Assembly: GCA_002331025.1 (NCBI GenBank)
Contig: DCYG01000028.1
Coordinates: 9,015-44,954, forward strand
Reading direction: 5' to 3'
DNA: 35,940 nucleotides
From: Firmicutes bacterium UBA2116
GTDB lineage: Bacteria; Bacillota; Clostridia; Tissierellales; Sedimentibacteraceae
Below, in pieces: positions 1-6,232 of the stretch. The translations under genes were made by a program, and so were the position numbers. The notes under the pieces were generated by a model. It was not told the origin of the DNA. It saw only the letters and a list, made by a program, of their open reading frames with translations, and searched no databases. Positions within the stretch are counted from its first letter, which is position 1. Every line of letters starts with the position of its first letter.

Positions 1-137
1 GTCAATCCTCACGTATGTCTAATACGCTGCGGTTGCCCGTCTTCCGGCGCCTTGCAGGATGAACTTTTTCAACAGCCTATCATCTTGATGACTTTGTCAT
101 CAATCTGAGGACCTCAGCGATGAGGTCCGTGTAATAA
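1..137. repeat. Dispersed-repeat remnant downstream of panB
   Basis: No gene is visible here. Two short perfect palindromes are present: GATGAC/GTCATC (about 87-101) and GGACCTCA/TGAGGTCC with a GCGA loop (109-128). Read on the minus strand, the order after the panB stop is a hairpin, then CTCAG, then a TGACAAA-like segment. The same order follows the stop of the formyl-THF cyclo-ligase gene near 24341-24381, so both are probably copies of one dispersed family. The second hairpin could assist 3' end formation for panB, but no T-run follows it. Confidence 0.45.
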
Positions 138-1001
138 TTATTTATTGAATTCGTCTTCAATTTCCTTGAAAAGCTTTTCGAAATCCTTTATGTCTCCCGA
201 AATTTTATATTTGTGCTCGGGAGCTGGAAATGAACCTTCTCTCACCTCTTTTATGTATTCAGTGAAGCCTTCTGTCGCTATTTTTGCAATTTCAGCATAT
301 TTTTTTGAGAACTTAGGGGTGAATGCCTCAAACATACCCAAAGCATCTCCGATAACCAAAACTTGTCCGTCCGTATCAGCGCCCGCACCTATTCCATAAA
401 CGGGTATTGGGAGAATCTTATGTACAAAGCTGCATACCTCTTCGGGTACTCCTTCCAATAAAACCACGCGCGCACCTGCCTCATACACGGCAATGGCATC
501 TTTTATAACGTTTCGTGCACTGTCCGTCGTCCTGCCCTGCGCCTTAAATCCACCCATTGACGCAGAACTTTGAGGCGTTAAGCCCACGTGACCGAATACA
601 ACTATTCCTGCCCGAGAAATTGCTTTTATTTTATCTGCTACGGCAACTCCTCCTTCAAGCTTAATTGCATCTACATCTCCTTCTTTCATGAAACGAACAG
701 CATTTCTTACAGCATCCTCCACGCTTTCGTGATAAGATCCGAAAGGCATATCACCTATTATGTATGTATTTGGTGCTCCTCTTCTTACTGCCTGACAATG
801 ATTTATGGACATATCCATGGTAACGGGAATTGTTCCTTCATAACCGTATACTATCATTCCCATTGAATCGCCTACCAATATCATATCCATTCCTGCCTTT
901 TCGGCATAAGAAGCAAAGCAACTGTCGTATGCAGTCATCCAGACTGCCTTTTCTCCTGTTTCCTTCATTTTGTACAAATCCAAAATTGTTTTCTTTTTCA
1001 T
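138..1001 (-). CDS. panB: 3-methyl-2-oxobutanoate hydroxymethyltransferase (ketopantoate hydroxymethyltransferase)
   Basis: PanB transfers a hydroxymethyl group from 5,10-methylene-THF to 2-oxoisovalerate, giving ketopantoate for pantothenate and CoA synthesis in the cytoplasm. The 287-residue protein spans the whole family (usually 260-280 residues). It shows the metal-binding VGDSMGM (Asp45), the GDMPFGSY segment (Asp84) and the family signature DAIKLEGG (Glu116), followed by GHVGLTPQ and LLEGVPEE. The ATG at 1001 is preceded by GGAGGGGG, which supports the start. panC and panD are not in the window, so the gene looks monocistronic or is separated from the rest of the pathway. It lies downstream of sdaAA on the same strand with a gap of about 100 bp that holds a repeat arm. 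Confidence 0.96.
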   Translation of the reverse strand: MKKKTILDLYKMKETGEKAVWMTAYDSCFASYAEKAGMDMILVGDSMGMIVYGYEGTIPVTMDMSINHCQAVRRGAPNTYIIGDMPFGSYHESVEDAVRNAVRFMKEGDVDAIKLEGGVAVADKIKAISRAGIVVFGHVGLTPQSSASMGGFKAQGRTTDSARNVIKDAIAVYEAGARVVLLEGVPEEVCSFVHKILPIPVYGIGAGADTDGQVLVIGDALGMFEAFTPKFSKKYAEIAKIATEGFTEYIKEVREGSFPAPEHKYKISGDIKDFEKLFKEIEDEFNK

Positions 1002-1031
1002 GTGCCCCCTCCATAATATCTAATATCTTAG

Positions 1032-1060
1032 TGAGATTCTTCGCTATCGCTCAGAATTAC
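1032..1060. repeat. Single arm of a dispersed inverted-repeat family
   Basis: This stretch contains GAGATTCTTCGCTATCGCTC, nearly the same as the right arm of the complete element at 24311-24341 (GAGATCCTTCGCTACGCTCA). It lies between sdaAA and panB and has no matching partner arm nearby, so it is a solo or decayed copy. Confidence 0.6.
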
Positions 1061-1104
1061 AAAAAACTAGCTCAAGATGGTAAAATATATTAGTCTAAAG
1101 GTTA

Positions 1105-1977
1105 TTATCCAAATATTTCTTTCTTTAATTTTAATCCGGTAGGTGTTACGGCAATTCCGCCTTGTGCCGTTTCTCTCAATTCAGGAGGAAGCTGTCTTCC
1201 TACTTTGTTCATAGCCCATACCACTTCATCAAAGGGTATCTTGCTTTCCACTCCTGCCATGGCTACATCTGCCGTAGTAAGGGCGCTGACTGTTCCTGCA
1301 AAGTTTCTCTTAGCACAGGGAACCTCCACTAAGCCTGCAACAGGGTCACAAACGAGGCCTAGTATGTTTTTTAAAACCATTGCCGCAGCATTTAATGCCT
1401 GAGCCGGGGTTCCTCCCATCATTTCTACGACTGCTGCCGAGCCCATTGCTGCAGCTGAACCGCATTCTGCCTGACAACCGCCTTCAGCACCTGCTAATGT
1501 TGCATTTTTTGCTATTATTATTCCAACTCCCGAAGCGGTAAACAATGCATTGATCATATCATCTTCATTTTTATTTAACATTTCTGCCGCCGATATAATA
1601 ACAGCAGGCAAAATGCCGCATGAACCGGCTGTCGGGCTTGCAACTATTCTACCCATTGCTGCATTTACTTCTGAAGAGGATAATGCGCTTGCCATCGCTC
1701 TTACCATAAAGCTGCCTGTCAACGTGTTTCCGCTGTCCGCATATTTTCGAAGCTTATATGCATCTCCTCCTATAAGTCCGCTCACTGATTTAATTTCCTT
1801 TTCCTGAGCAAGCTTGGATGAGCCAAGCATTACGTGCAGATTTTTTCTCATTTTCTCAATGACATCTACCCTGGTTAATTCGGATTTCTCCATCTCCTCC
1901 CTTATGGTATATTCCCATATGGGTATATTTTCTGAACTGCATATATCTATTAATTCATCACCGGTTGAAACGAACAT
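1105..1977 (-). CDS. sdaAA: L-serine dehydratase, iron-sulfur-dependent, alpha subunit
   Basis: This is the catalytic subunit of the oxygen-sensitive Fe-S L-serine dehydratase, which deaminates L-serine to pyruvate and ammonia. The 290 residues match the separate alpha subunit of Firmicutes. Candidate cluster ligands are Cys120 in GSCGILPAV, Cys168 and Cys172 in GGCQAECGSAAAMGS, and Cys210 in LGLVCDPVAG; Cys221 is also present. The start overlaps the sdaAB stop by one base (TGATG) and has AAGGAGG upstream, inside the 3' end of sdaAB, which implies translational coupling. It is the last gene of the operon aldo/keto reductase-sdaAB-sdaAA. This role suits an amino acid fermenter. Confidence 0.96.
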   Translation of the reverse strand: MFVSTGDELIDICSSENIPIWEYTIREEMEKSELTRVDVIEKMRKNLHVMLGSSKLAQEKEIKSVSGLIGGDAYKLRKYADSGNTLTGSFMVRAMASALSSSEVNAAMGRIVASPTAGSCGILPAVIISAAEMLNKNEDDMINALFTASGVGIIIAKNATLAGAEGGCQAECGSAAAMGSAAVVEMMGGTPAQALNAAAMVLKNILGLVCDPVAGLVEVPCAKRNFAGTVSALTTADVAMAGVESKIPFDEVVWAMNKVGRQLPPELRETAQGGIAVTPTGLKLKKEIFG

Positions 1978-2660
1978 CAGCTGCCTCCTTCCATGAGAGG
2001 ATTTATAAACTTAACATTTTCTATTTCTTTTATATTTTTAATTTTATTCATCAAGCTTTCGGAAATTAAGCTGTCGGTTTCTAAAGCCATCGTCTGCATT
2101 TTTCCTTTTTGACTTCTGAAAACCCTCATATTTGCTATGTTGATATTTTCTTCATACAATATTGATGATATTTTTGATATAACACCCGGCAAATCCTTAT
2201 GGCTTGTAAGTATTGTAGGCCGCTCCCCTGTAAATTCCACAACCTGACCGTCTATGTTAATTACTGTAATGTTTCCTCCACCTATGGATGAACCCATTAC
2301 TTCTGTTATGCTGCCGTCTGCCTTGGTTATAATAAACTTAACTGTATTTGGATGGACATCACCTAAGTCTGTCTCAGCAAATATTATCTCTATGCCCTTT
2401 TCTTCCGCAATATTAAATGAACTTTTTAAATTTTCATCCCACGGGTCCATATTTAATATTCCGGCAACTAATGCCTTGTCTGTTCCATGACCCTTGTAGG
2501 TTTGTGCAAAGGAACCGTGCAGCAAAAAGCTTACTTTTGTGATTTTTCCTCCGGCTATAATACCTGCAACCTTGGCCAGTCTCGCGGCACCTGCCGTATG
2601 GGAACTTGACGGTCCAATCATTATTGGTCCTAAAATATCAAAAACACCATAATCTCTCAT
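1977..2660 (-). CDS. sdaAB: L-serine dehydratase, iron-sulfur-dependent, beta subunit
   Basis: This is the partner of SdaAA in the heteromeric L-serine dehydratase. The 227-residue protein has the conserved N-terminal GPSSSHTAGAARLA segment (about 17-30) and GSFAQTYKGHGTDKAL, then SSIGGGNI. It ends in an ACT-like domain (about 148-225; TSHKDLPGVISKISSIL), which in this family is a likely effector-binding or dimerisation module. AAGGAG lies just before the ATG at 2660. The gene is 27 bp downstream of the aldo/keto reductase stop and overlaps sdaAA by one base, so all three are probably one transcript. Confidence 0.96.
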   Translation of the reverse strand: MRDYGVFDILGPIMIGPSSSHTAGAARLAKVAGIIAGGKITKVSFLLHGSFAQTYKGHGTDKALVAGILNMDPWDENLKSSFNIAEEKGIEIIFAETDLGDVHPNTVKFIITKADGSITEVMGSSIGGGNITVINIDGQVVEFTGERPTILTSHKDLPGVISKISSILYEENINIANMRVFRSQKGKMQTMALETDSLISESLMNKIKNIKEIENVKFINPLMEGGS

Positions 2661-2687
2661 GCTTATCTCCTTGAAGAGTTCAATTTA

Positions 2688-3704
2688 TCAACAATTTTTA
2701 AAGACTTCAACCGCATGCTTCAGTTTATCAACTATAGGCAAATTATATGGACATTTTCTTTCACATTTTCTGCATCTTACGCATGCCGATGCCTTAACAG
2801 GCAATGCATCGTATTTTAATTTACCGTATTCAGGCAGATTGTATCTTGTTACGTATCCCTCAACTATAAATACCGTCGGTATGTCTATACCCTCGGGACA
2901 AGGCTTACAGTAACCGCACCTTCTGCAGAAATTGCTGCCAATCTCCTGAACCTCATTTTTTATTTCGTCCATTTCATCCTGTGTCAGAGGTTGCAGGTTT
3001 TCAACCGCAGATACATTTTCTATTACCTGCTTTACCGAATCCATACCCGGTATTGCAACAGAAATTAAATTACTGTTAGCAATGTATTTTAATGACAGCT
3101 TCGTCTTAGTAAACGCACCGCCTGCCATTGGTTTCATAGCAATTGTTCCCATACCCTTAGACAAAGCTCTCTCGAATAATTCGGTTCCTTGTGATTCAAC
3201 GGGATTATAAGGAAATTGAATCGTTTCTATTTCATCGTACTCAATTGCTTTTAACAGTATTTCTTTTATATGTCCCGTTATTCCGATATGCTTTATTATA
3301 CCTTTTCCCTTTGCCTCTAACAATGCCTTAACTGCACCATTTTCTGAAAATGATTTATCAAGCTGTTCAATTTTACTTACATTATGTATCTGATAAAGGT
3401 CTATATAATCCAACTGCATCGATTTTAAGCTGTTTTCTATGGCAGCCTTCATTGAATCATAATCATGGCACATCGCTTTAGTTGCTATGTAAAAATTTTC
3501 TCTTCCTGCTTCTTTCAATGCATTTCCTATATATTGTTCACTGATTGTGTATCCCTGTGCCGTATCAATAAAATTTATTCCTCTATTCCTGCATTCCAGT
3601 ATTATTTCAGTCGCTTCTTCCTGACTTACTCTTTGGATCGGAATTCCGCCAAACCCTAAAACAGATACTTCCATACCTGTATTACCAAGCAAAACTTTTT
3701 TCAT
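2688..3704 (-). CDS. Aldo/keto reductase with C-terminal two-cluster ferredoxin domain
   Basis: The protein is a 338-residue fusion. Residues 1 to about 245 form an aldo/keto reductase barrel with the canonical tetrad Asp47, Tyr52, Lys76 and His107 (FIDTAQGY, IATKAM, YQIHN). Residues 255-338 carry two [4Fe-4S] motifs: Cys260/263/266/269 in CRRCGYCKPCPEG and Cys308/311/314/318 in CVRCRKCERKCP. This architecture is common in anaerobes and is usually annotated as a ferredoxin-containing oxidoreductase; its substrate is unknown. It is the first gene of the serine dehydratase operon, so a role in handling a serine- or pyruvate-derived carbonyl is possible but is only inference. AGGAGG precedes the ATG at 3704, directly abutting a repeat that also occurs upstream of the M50 protease. 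Confidence 0.9.
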   Translation of the reverse strand: MKKVLLGNTGMEVSVLGFGGIPIQRVSQEEATEIILECRNRGINFIDTAQGYTISEQYIGNALKEAGRENFYIATKAMCHDYDSMKAAIENSLKSMQLDYIDLYQIHNVSKIEQLDKSFSENGAVKALLEAKGKGIIKHIGITGHIKEILLKAIEYDEIETIQFPYNPVESQGTELFERALSKGMGTIAMKPMAGGAFTKTKLSLKYIANSNLISVAIPGMDSVKQVIENVSAVENLQPLTQDEMDEIKNEVQEIGSNFCRRCGYCKPCPEGIDIPTVFIVEGYVTRYNLPEYGKLKYDALPVKASACVRCRKCERKCPYNLPIVDKLKHAVEVFKNC

Positions 3705-3719
3705 TTTTTTCTCCTCCTA

Positions 3720-3788
3720 AACGGGAACATTCCTCCTATTCCGCAAAGACTATCCATATCAGAAAGAGGTGTGTCCCCCTCCCGTTAG
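3720..3788 (-). repeat. GGGGACA-type imperfect inverted repeat in the aldo/keto reductase leader (copy 1)
   Basis: On the minus strand this segment begins AACGGGAGGGGGACACACCT and ends GAGGAATGTTCCCGTT, so its two ends pair as an imperfect hairpin. It falls between the predicted promoter (3807-3835) and the Shine-Dalgarno AGGAGG of the aldo/keto reductase gene, and so makes up most of the 5' leader. A second AGGAGG lies inside its 3' arm. A similar sequence sits in the same position before the M50 protease gene (25597-25657). Confidence 0.7.
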
Positions 3789-3806
3789 TAACATTATTAT
3801 TAAATA

Positions 3807-3835
3807 ATTATATATCAGTTGATTAAAAGCGTCAA
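3807..3835 (-). promoter_or_regulatory. Sigma-A-like promoter of the aldo/keto reductase-sdaAB-sdaAA operon
   Basis: On the minus strand, TTGACG (3835-3830) is followed after 17 bases by TATAAT (3812-3807). The predicted transcript starts near 3800 and has a leader of about 95 nt containing the inverted repeat. It is one of the best promoter matches in the window. Confidence 0.75.
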
Positions 3836-3865
3836 TGCATGTTAATTTAATCGCAGGCTTTTAAA

Positions 3866-3905
3866 ATAAACATCCCGCACCTTAATTAAGACGCGGGATG
3901 TTTAT
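3866..3905. other. Strong orphan hairpin in a divergent intergenic region
   Basis: A perfect 13-bp stem, ATAAACATCCCGC (3866-3878) with GCGGGATGTTTAT (3893-3905), encloses a 14-base loop holding the palindrome CTTAATTAAG. On the minus strand it is followed by TTTATTTT, resembling an intrinsic terminator. It lies between divergent genes, so no flanking gene needs a terminator here. The rest of 3705-4025 holds repeat copy 1, the minus-strand promoter and AT-rich sequence; I see no coding sequence in it. Confidence 0.6.
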
Positions 3906-4025
3906 ATGATTTGGAAGAAGATAAAAAAAGTATTATCTGTACTATAGTTATTAACATTTTAAAGTTATTTATTCATATATTTGTTAATTTTTAATATTTA
4001 TTAATAAGTGTGAAAGGGTGGTTAT

Positions 4026-5096
4026 TTGAAAAAGTTTATTGTTTTATTACCTGTCTTTATATTATACATATCTGTTTTCAGGTTTGTTTATCTGGAAAAT
4101 GGTCTGACTGTTATAATTAACGTTATGCTTCCTGTTTTTATGGGAATAATTATCGCTACTTTACTGAACCCCTTTTTAGTATATCTTCAAAAAAGATTAA
4201 AAATCAAAAATAGATATTTAGCTATATTTTTAACTTTTTTGTTTATTATATTAATAATTGCTGTTATTGTTACAATAATCACTCCCAATATAACAAAGAG
4301 TATCAAGCATTTAATAAGGGATATTCCTATTTTATTTTATAAAGCAGAAAGCTATATGTCTGATTTTGGTGATAAAAATTCAATATTAAAAAGCTATCTT
4401 GTCGAAATAACCTACAAATTTTCATCAGTTATGTCCTCACTTTTAAATTTCGCCATTGAAAAGGTTATAAACATTTTTGCTGCAATCGGCAATTTGCTTT
4501 TAGCCGTAATTATTTCAATATACATACTATACGACAAAGAAAAAATTGAAAAGTGGCTTTTTAAATTGTGCCACACCCTTTTCGGAAAAAAAGTTGCAAG
4601 CGAAATTTTTAAAATTATTCACAGCTTGTACGACAATATATCAAGCTACATAACAGGCAAAATAATTGCCTCTTTAATTACGGGATTCTTGGTTTATATC
4701 GGTTCAAAATATATAATCAAAAATCCTTACCCCCTCATCGATGGTCTTATGATAGGAATTGCAAATATAATACCCTATTTTGGAACCTTGATAGGAGGTA
4801 TACCTGTATTGATAATAAATATTCTTCATAATCCACAAAAGGGATTTTTAATGTTAATATATATTTTAATAGTCCAGCAAATTGACAATCTTATAATTGA
4901 TCCTCATATTTTAAGCAGCAAACTTGCAATCAAGCCCATCATAATTATTATTTCCATAATAATCGGAGGAGGTTTGTTTGGAGCTGTAGGATTATTTTTA
5001 GCTACTCCCGTTGCAAGTTTGATCAAGCAATTTATAGATGCTTATATGAACTATAAGCTCAAGGAAAAAAGTACTCATTATTTGAACAAAAATTAA
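4026..5096 (+). CDS. AI-2E family transporter (permease), TTG start
   Basis: This is a 356-residue integral membrane protein of the AI-2E/UPF0118 family. It has hydrophobic segments at the N-terminus, a central stretch around residues 140-165, and a conserved C-terminal block with IANIIPYFGTLIGGIPV, QQIDNLIIDPHILSSKLAI and GLFGAVGLFLATPVAS. Family members include exporters of varied small solutes, and autoinducer-2 export is proven only for a few, so the substrate cannot be named. The start is TTG at 4026, six bases after AAAGGGTGG; no ATG fits the N-terminal hydrophobic segment better. The gene stands alone, divergent from the serine dehydratase operon and followed by the radical SAM gene after about 120 bp. 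Confidence 0.9.
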   Translation: MKKFIVLLPVFILYISVFRFVYLENGLTVIINVMLPVFMGIIIATLLNPFLVYLQKRLKIKNRYLAIFLTFLFIILIIAVIVTIITPNITKSIKHLIRDIPILFYKAESYMSDFGDKNSILKSYLVEITYKFSSVMSSLLNFAIEKVINIFAAIGNLLLAVIISIYILYDKEKIEKWLFKLCHTLFGKKVASEIFKIIHSLYDNISSYITGKIIASLITGFLVYIGSKYIIKNPYPLIDGLMIGIANIIPYFGTLIGGIPVLIINILHNPQKGFLMLIYILIVQQIDNLIIDPHILSSKLAIKPIIIIISIIIGGGLFGAVGLFLATPVASLIKQFIDAYMNYKLKEKSTHYLNKN

Positions 5097-5110
5097 TTAA
5101 TGTGCACATT

Positions 5111-5195
5111 TGTGGATAAATCTGTTGACAAGTGGATAAAAAAGCATAAAATTTGTGTATAACTATTTTTAACAAGAGAGATAAACTGTGCATAA
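5111..5195 (+). promoter_or_regulatory. Promoter surrounded by four DnaA-box-like sites
   Basis: Three 9-mers match TGTGNATAA, the complement of the DnaA-box consensus TTATNCACA: TGTGGATAA (5111-5119), TGTGTATAA (5154-5162) and TGTGCATAA (5187-5195). A fourth, AGTGGATAA (5131-5139), differs at one base. All face the same way. They surround a consensus promoter, TTGACA (5125-5130), 16 bases, TAAAAT (5147-5152), that drives the radical SAM gene. One site lies upstream of the -35, one in the spacer and two downstream of the -10, an arrangement suited to transcriptional control by DnaA. Protein binding is inferred, not shown. Confidence 0.6.
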
Positions 5196-5217
5196 CTAAT
5201 TAAGAGACGGTGAAATC

Positions 5218-6138
5218 ATGTGGAATGATAAGAGATATCATACTTTAGATTACGAATTGAAAAAAGTTTTTGGTGAAAAAGCTATAAAGCTATCTATTGA
5301 CGGGAGCTTTACCTGCCCTAACAGAGATGGAACAATAGGAAGCAGAGGGTGTATTTTTTGCAGCGAGAGAGGATCCGGAGATTTTAATTCAGACAGAAAT
5401 ATATCTATAACTAATCAAATAAAAGAACAAAAGCAAATAATGTCTAAAAAATGGAAAAGCAATACCTGCATTGCATATTTTCAAAGCTATACAAATACAT
5501 ATGACTCTGTTGAAAACCTTCGGAAAAAATTTTATGAGGCTCTTGACTGCGAAAATATAAAGGGTCTTGCAATAGCAACGAGACCTGACTGCATTAATGA
5601 ACAAATTTTGGGGCTTTTGGAGGAGTTAAATTCAAAAACATTTTTGTGGATAGAATTAGGTCTGCAGTCAATACATAATGAAACTGCCGATTTCATACGG
5701 AGAGGATACAACTTAGAGCAATTTGAAAAGACGTATGAATTGTTAAAATCAAAAAATATCAGGATGGTTGTTCATTTAATTGTCGGTTTGCCTACAGAAA
5801 GTAAAGAACAATATTTAGAAACCATAAAGTATATTTCTAAAAAAGAAGTTTGGGGAATTAAGCTGCATATGCTCCACGTTTTAAAAAGTACTGATTTAGC
5901 AGATTATTACGATAAAAACAACTTCAAGATACTATCCCGGGACGAATATATCAATATTGTTTGTGACAGCTTGGAGCTGTTGAATCAATCAACGGTTATA
6001 CACCGGCTTACAGGAGACGGAAAAAAGTCGGAATTAATCGAACCGCTATGGACCTTAGACAAATTAAAGGTACTTTCTGATATTGATAAAGAATTAAAAT
6101 CCAGAGACAGTTATCAGGGGAAAAATTTTTCATTGTAA
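5218..6138 (+). CDS. Radical SAM protein, TIGR01212 family (YhcC/YtqA-like)
   Basis: The 306-residue protein belongs to a widespread radical SAM family of undetermined function. The cluster-binding cysteines are Cys33, Cys45 and Cys48 in CPNRDGT...GCIFC (spacing CX11CX2C, longer than the textbook CX3CX2C but normal for this family as I know it). Further family features are YFQSYTNTY (about 83-91), IATRPDC, WIELGLQS and HLIVGLPTE, which form the SAM-binding barrel. The start ATG is at 5218 with only a weak ribosome binding site. An 8-bp terminator at 6187-6213 ends the transcript. The DnaA-box-like promoter region upstream suggests expression linked to replication or initiator activity. Confidence 0.88.
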   Translation: MWNDKRYHTLDYELKKVFGEKAIKLSIDGSFTCPNRDGTIGSRGCIFCSERGSGDFNSDRNISITNQIKEQKQIMSKKWKSNTCIAYFQSYTNTYDSVENLRKKFYEALDCENIKGLAIATRPDCINEQILGLLEELNSKTFLWIELGLQSIHNETADFIRRGYNLEQFEKTYELLKSKNIRMVVHLIVGLPTESKEQYLETIKYISKKEVWGIKLHMLHVLKSTDLADYYDKNNFKILSRDEYINIVCDSLELLNQSTVIHRLTGDGKKSELIEPLWTLDKLKVLSDIDKELKSRDSYQGKNFSL

Positions 6139-6171
6139 TTTTAATGTAATACTACATATGTGGATATATTA

Positions 6172-6177
6172 TATAAT
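6172..6177 (+). promoter_or_regulatory. Possible -10 element for the SLH gene
   Basis: TATAAT lies at 6172-6177, with TGTGGATAT (one mismatch to the DnaA-box pattern) just upstream at 6160-6168. No good -35 sits at the right distance. A start from here would place the terminator-like hairpin at 6187-6213 at the very 5' end of the SLH mRNA. Confidence 0.3.
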
Positions 6178-6186
6178 AGATGTAAT

Positions 6187-6213
6187 AAATGCTAATTATA
6201 TAGCATTTTTTTT
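6187..6213 (+). terminator. Intrinsic terminator after the radical SAM gene
   Basis: The 8-bp stem AAATGCTA (6187-6194) / TAGCATTT (6201-6208) with a 6-base loop runs into a T tract to about 6213. It overlaps the upstream in-frame ATG at 6158, which argues that the SLH protein does not start there. Confidence 0.75.
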
Positions 6214-6232
6214 ATTTGATTGGGTGACTGAA

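Noticed and set aside
5101..5217. Chromosomal replication origin (oriC)
   Set aside because: The DnaA-box-like sites would suit an origin, but dnaA, dnaN and other usual neighbours are absent and there is no evident long AT-rich unwinding element. A regulatory or titration site is more likely.
6158..6232. N-terminal extension of the SLH protein from the ATG at 6158
   Set aside because: The extension runs through a terminator hairpin and T tract and would bury the signal peptide. ATG 6233 gives a normal secreted protein.
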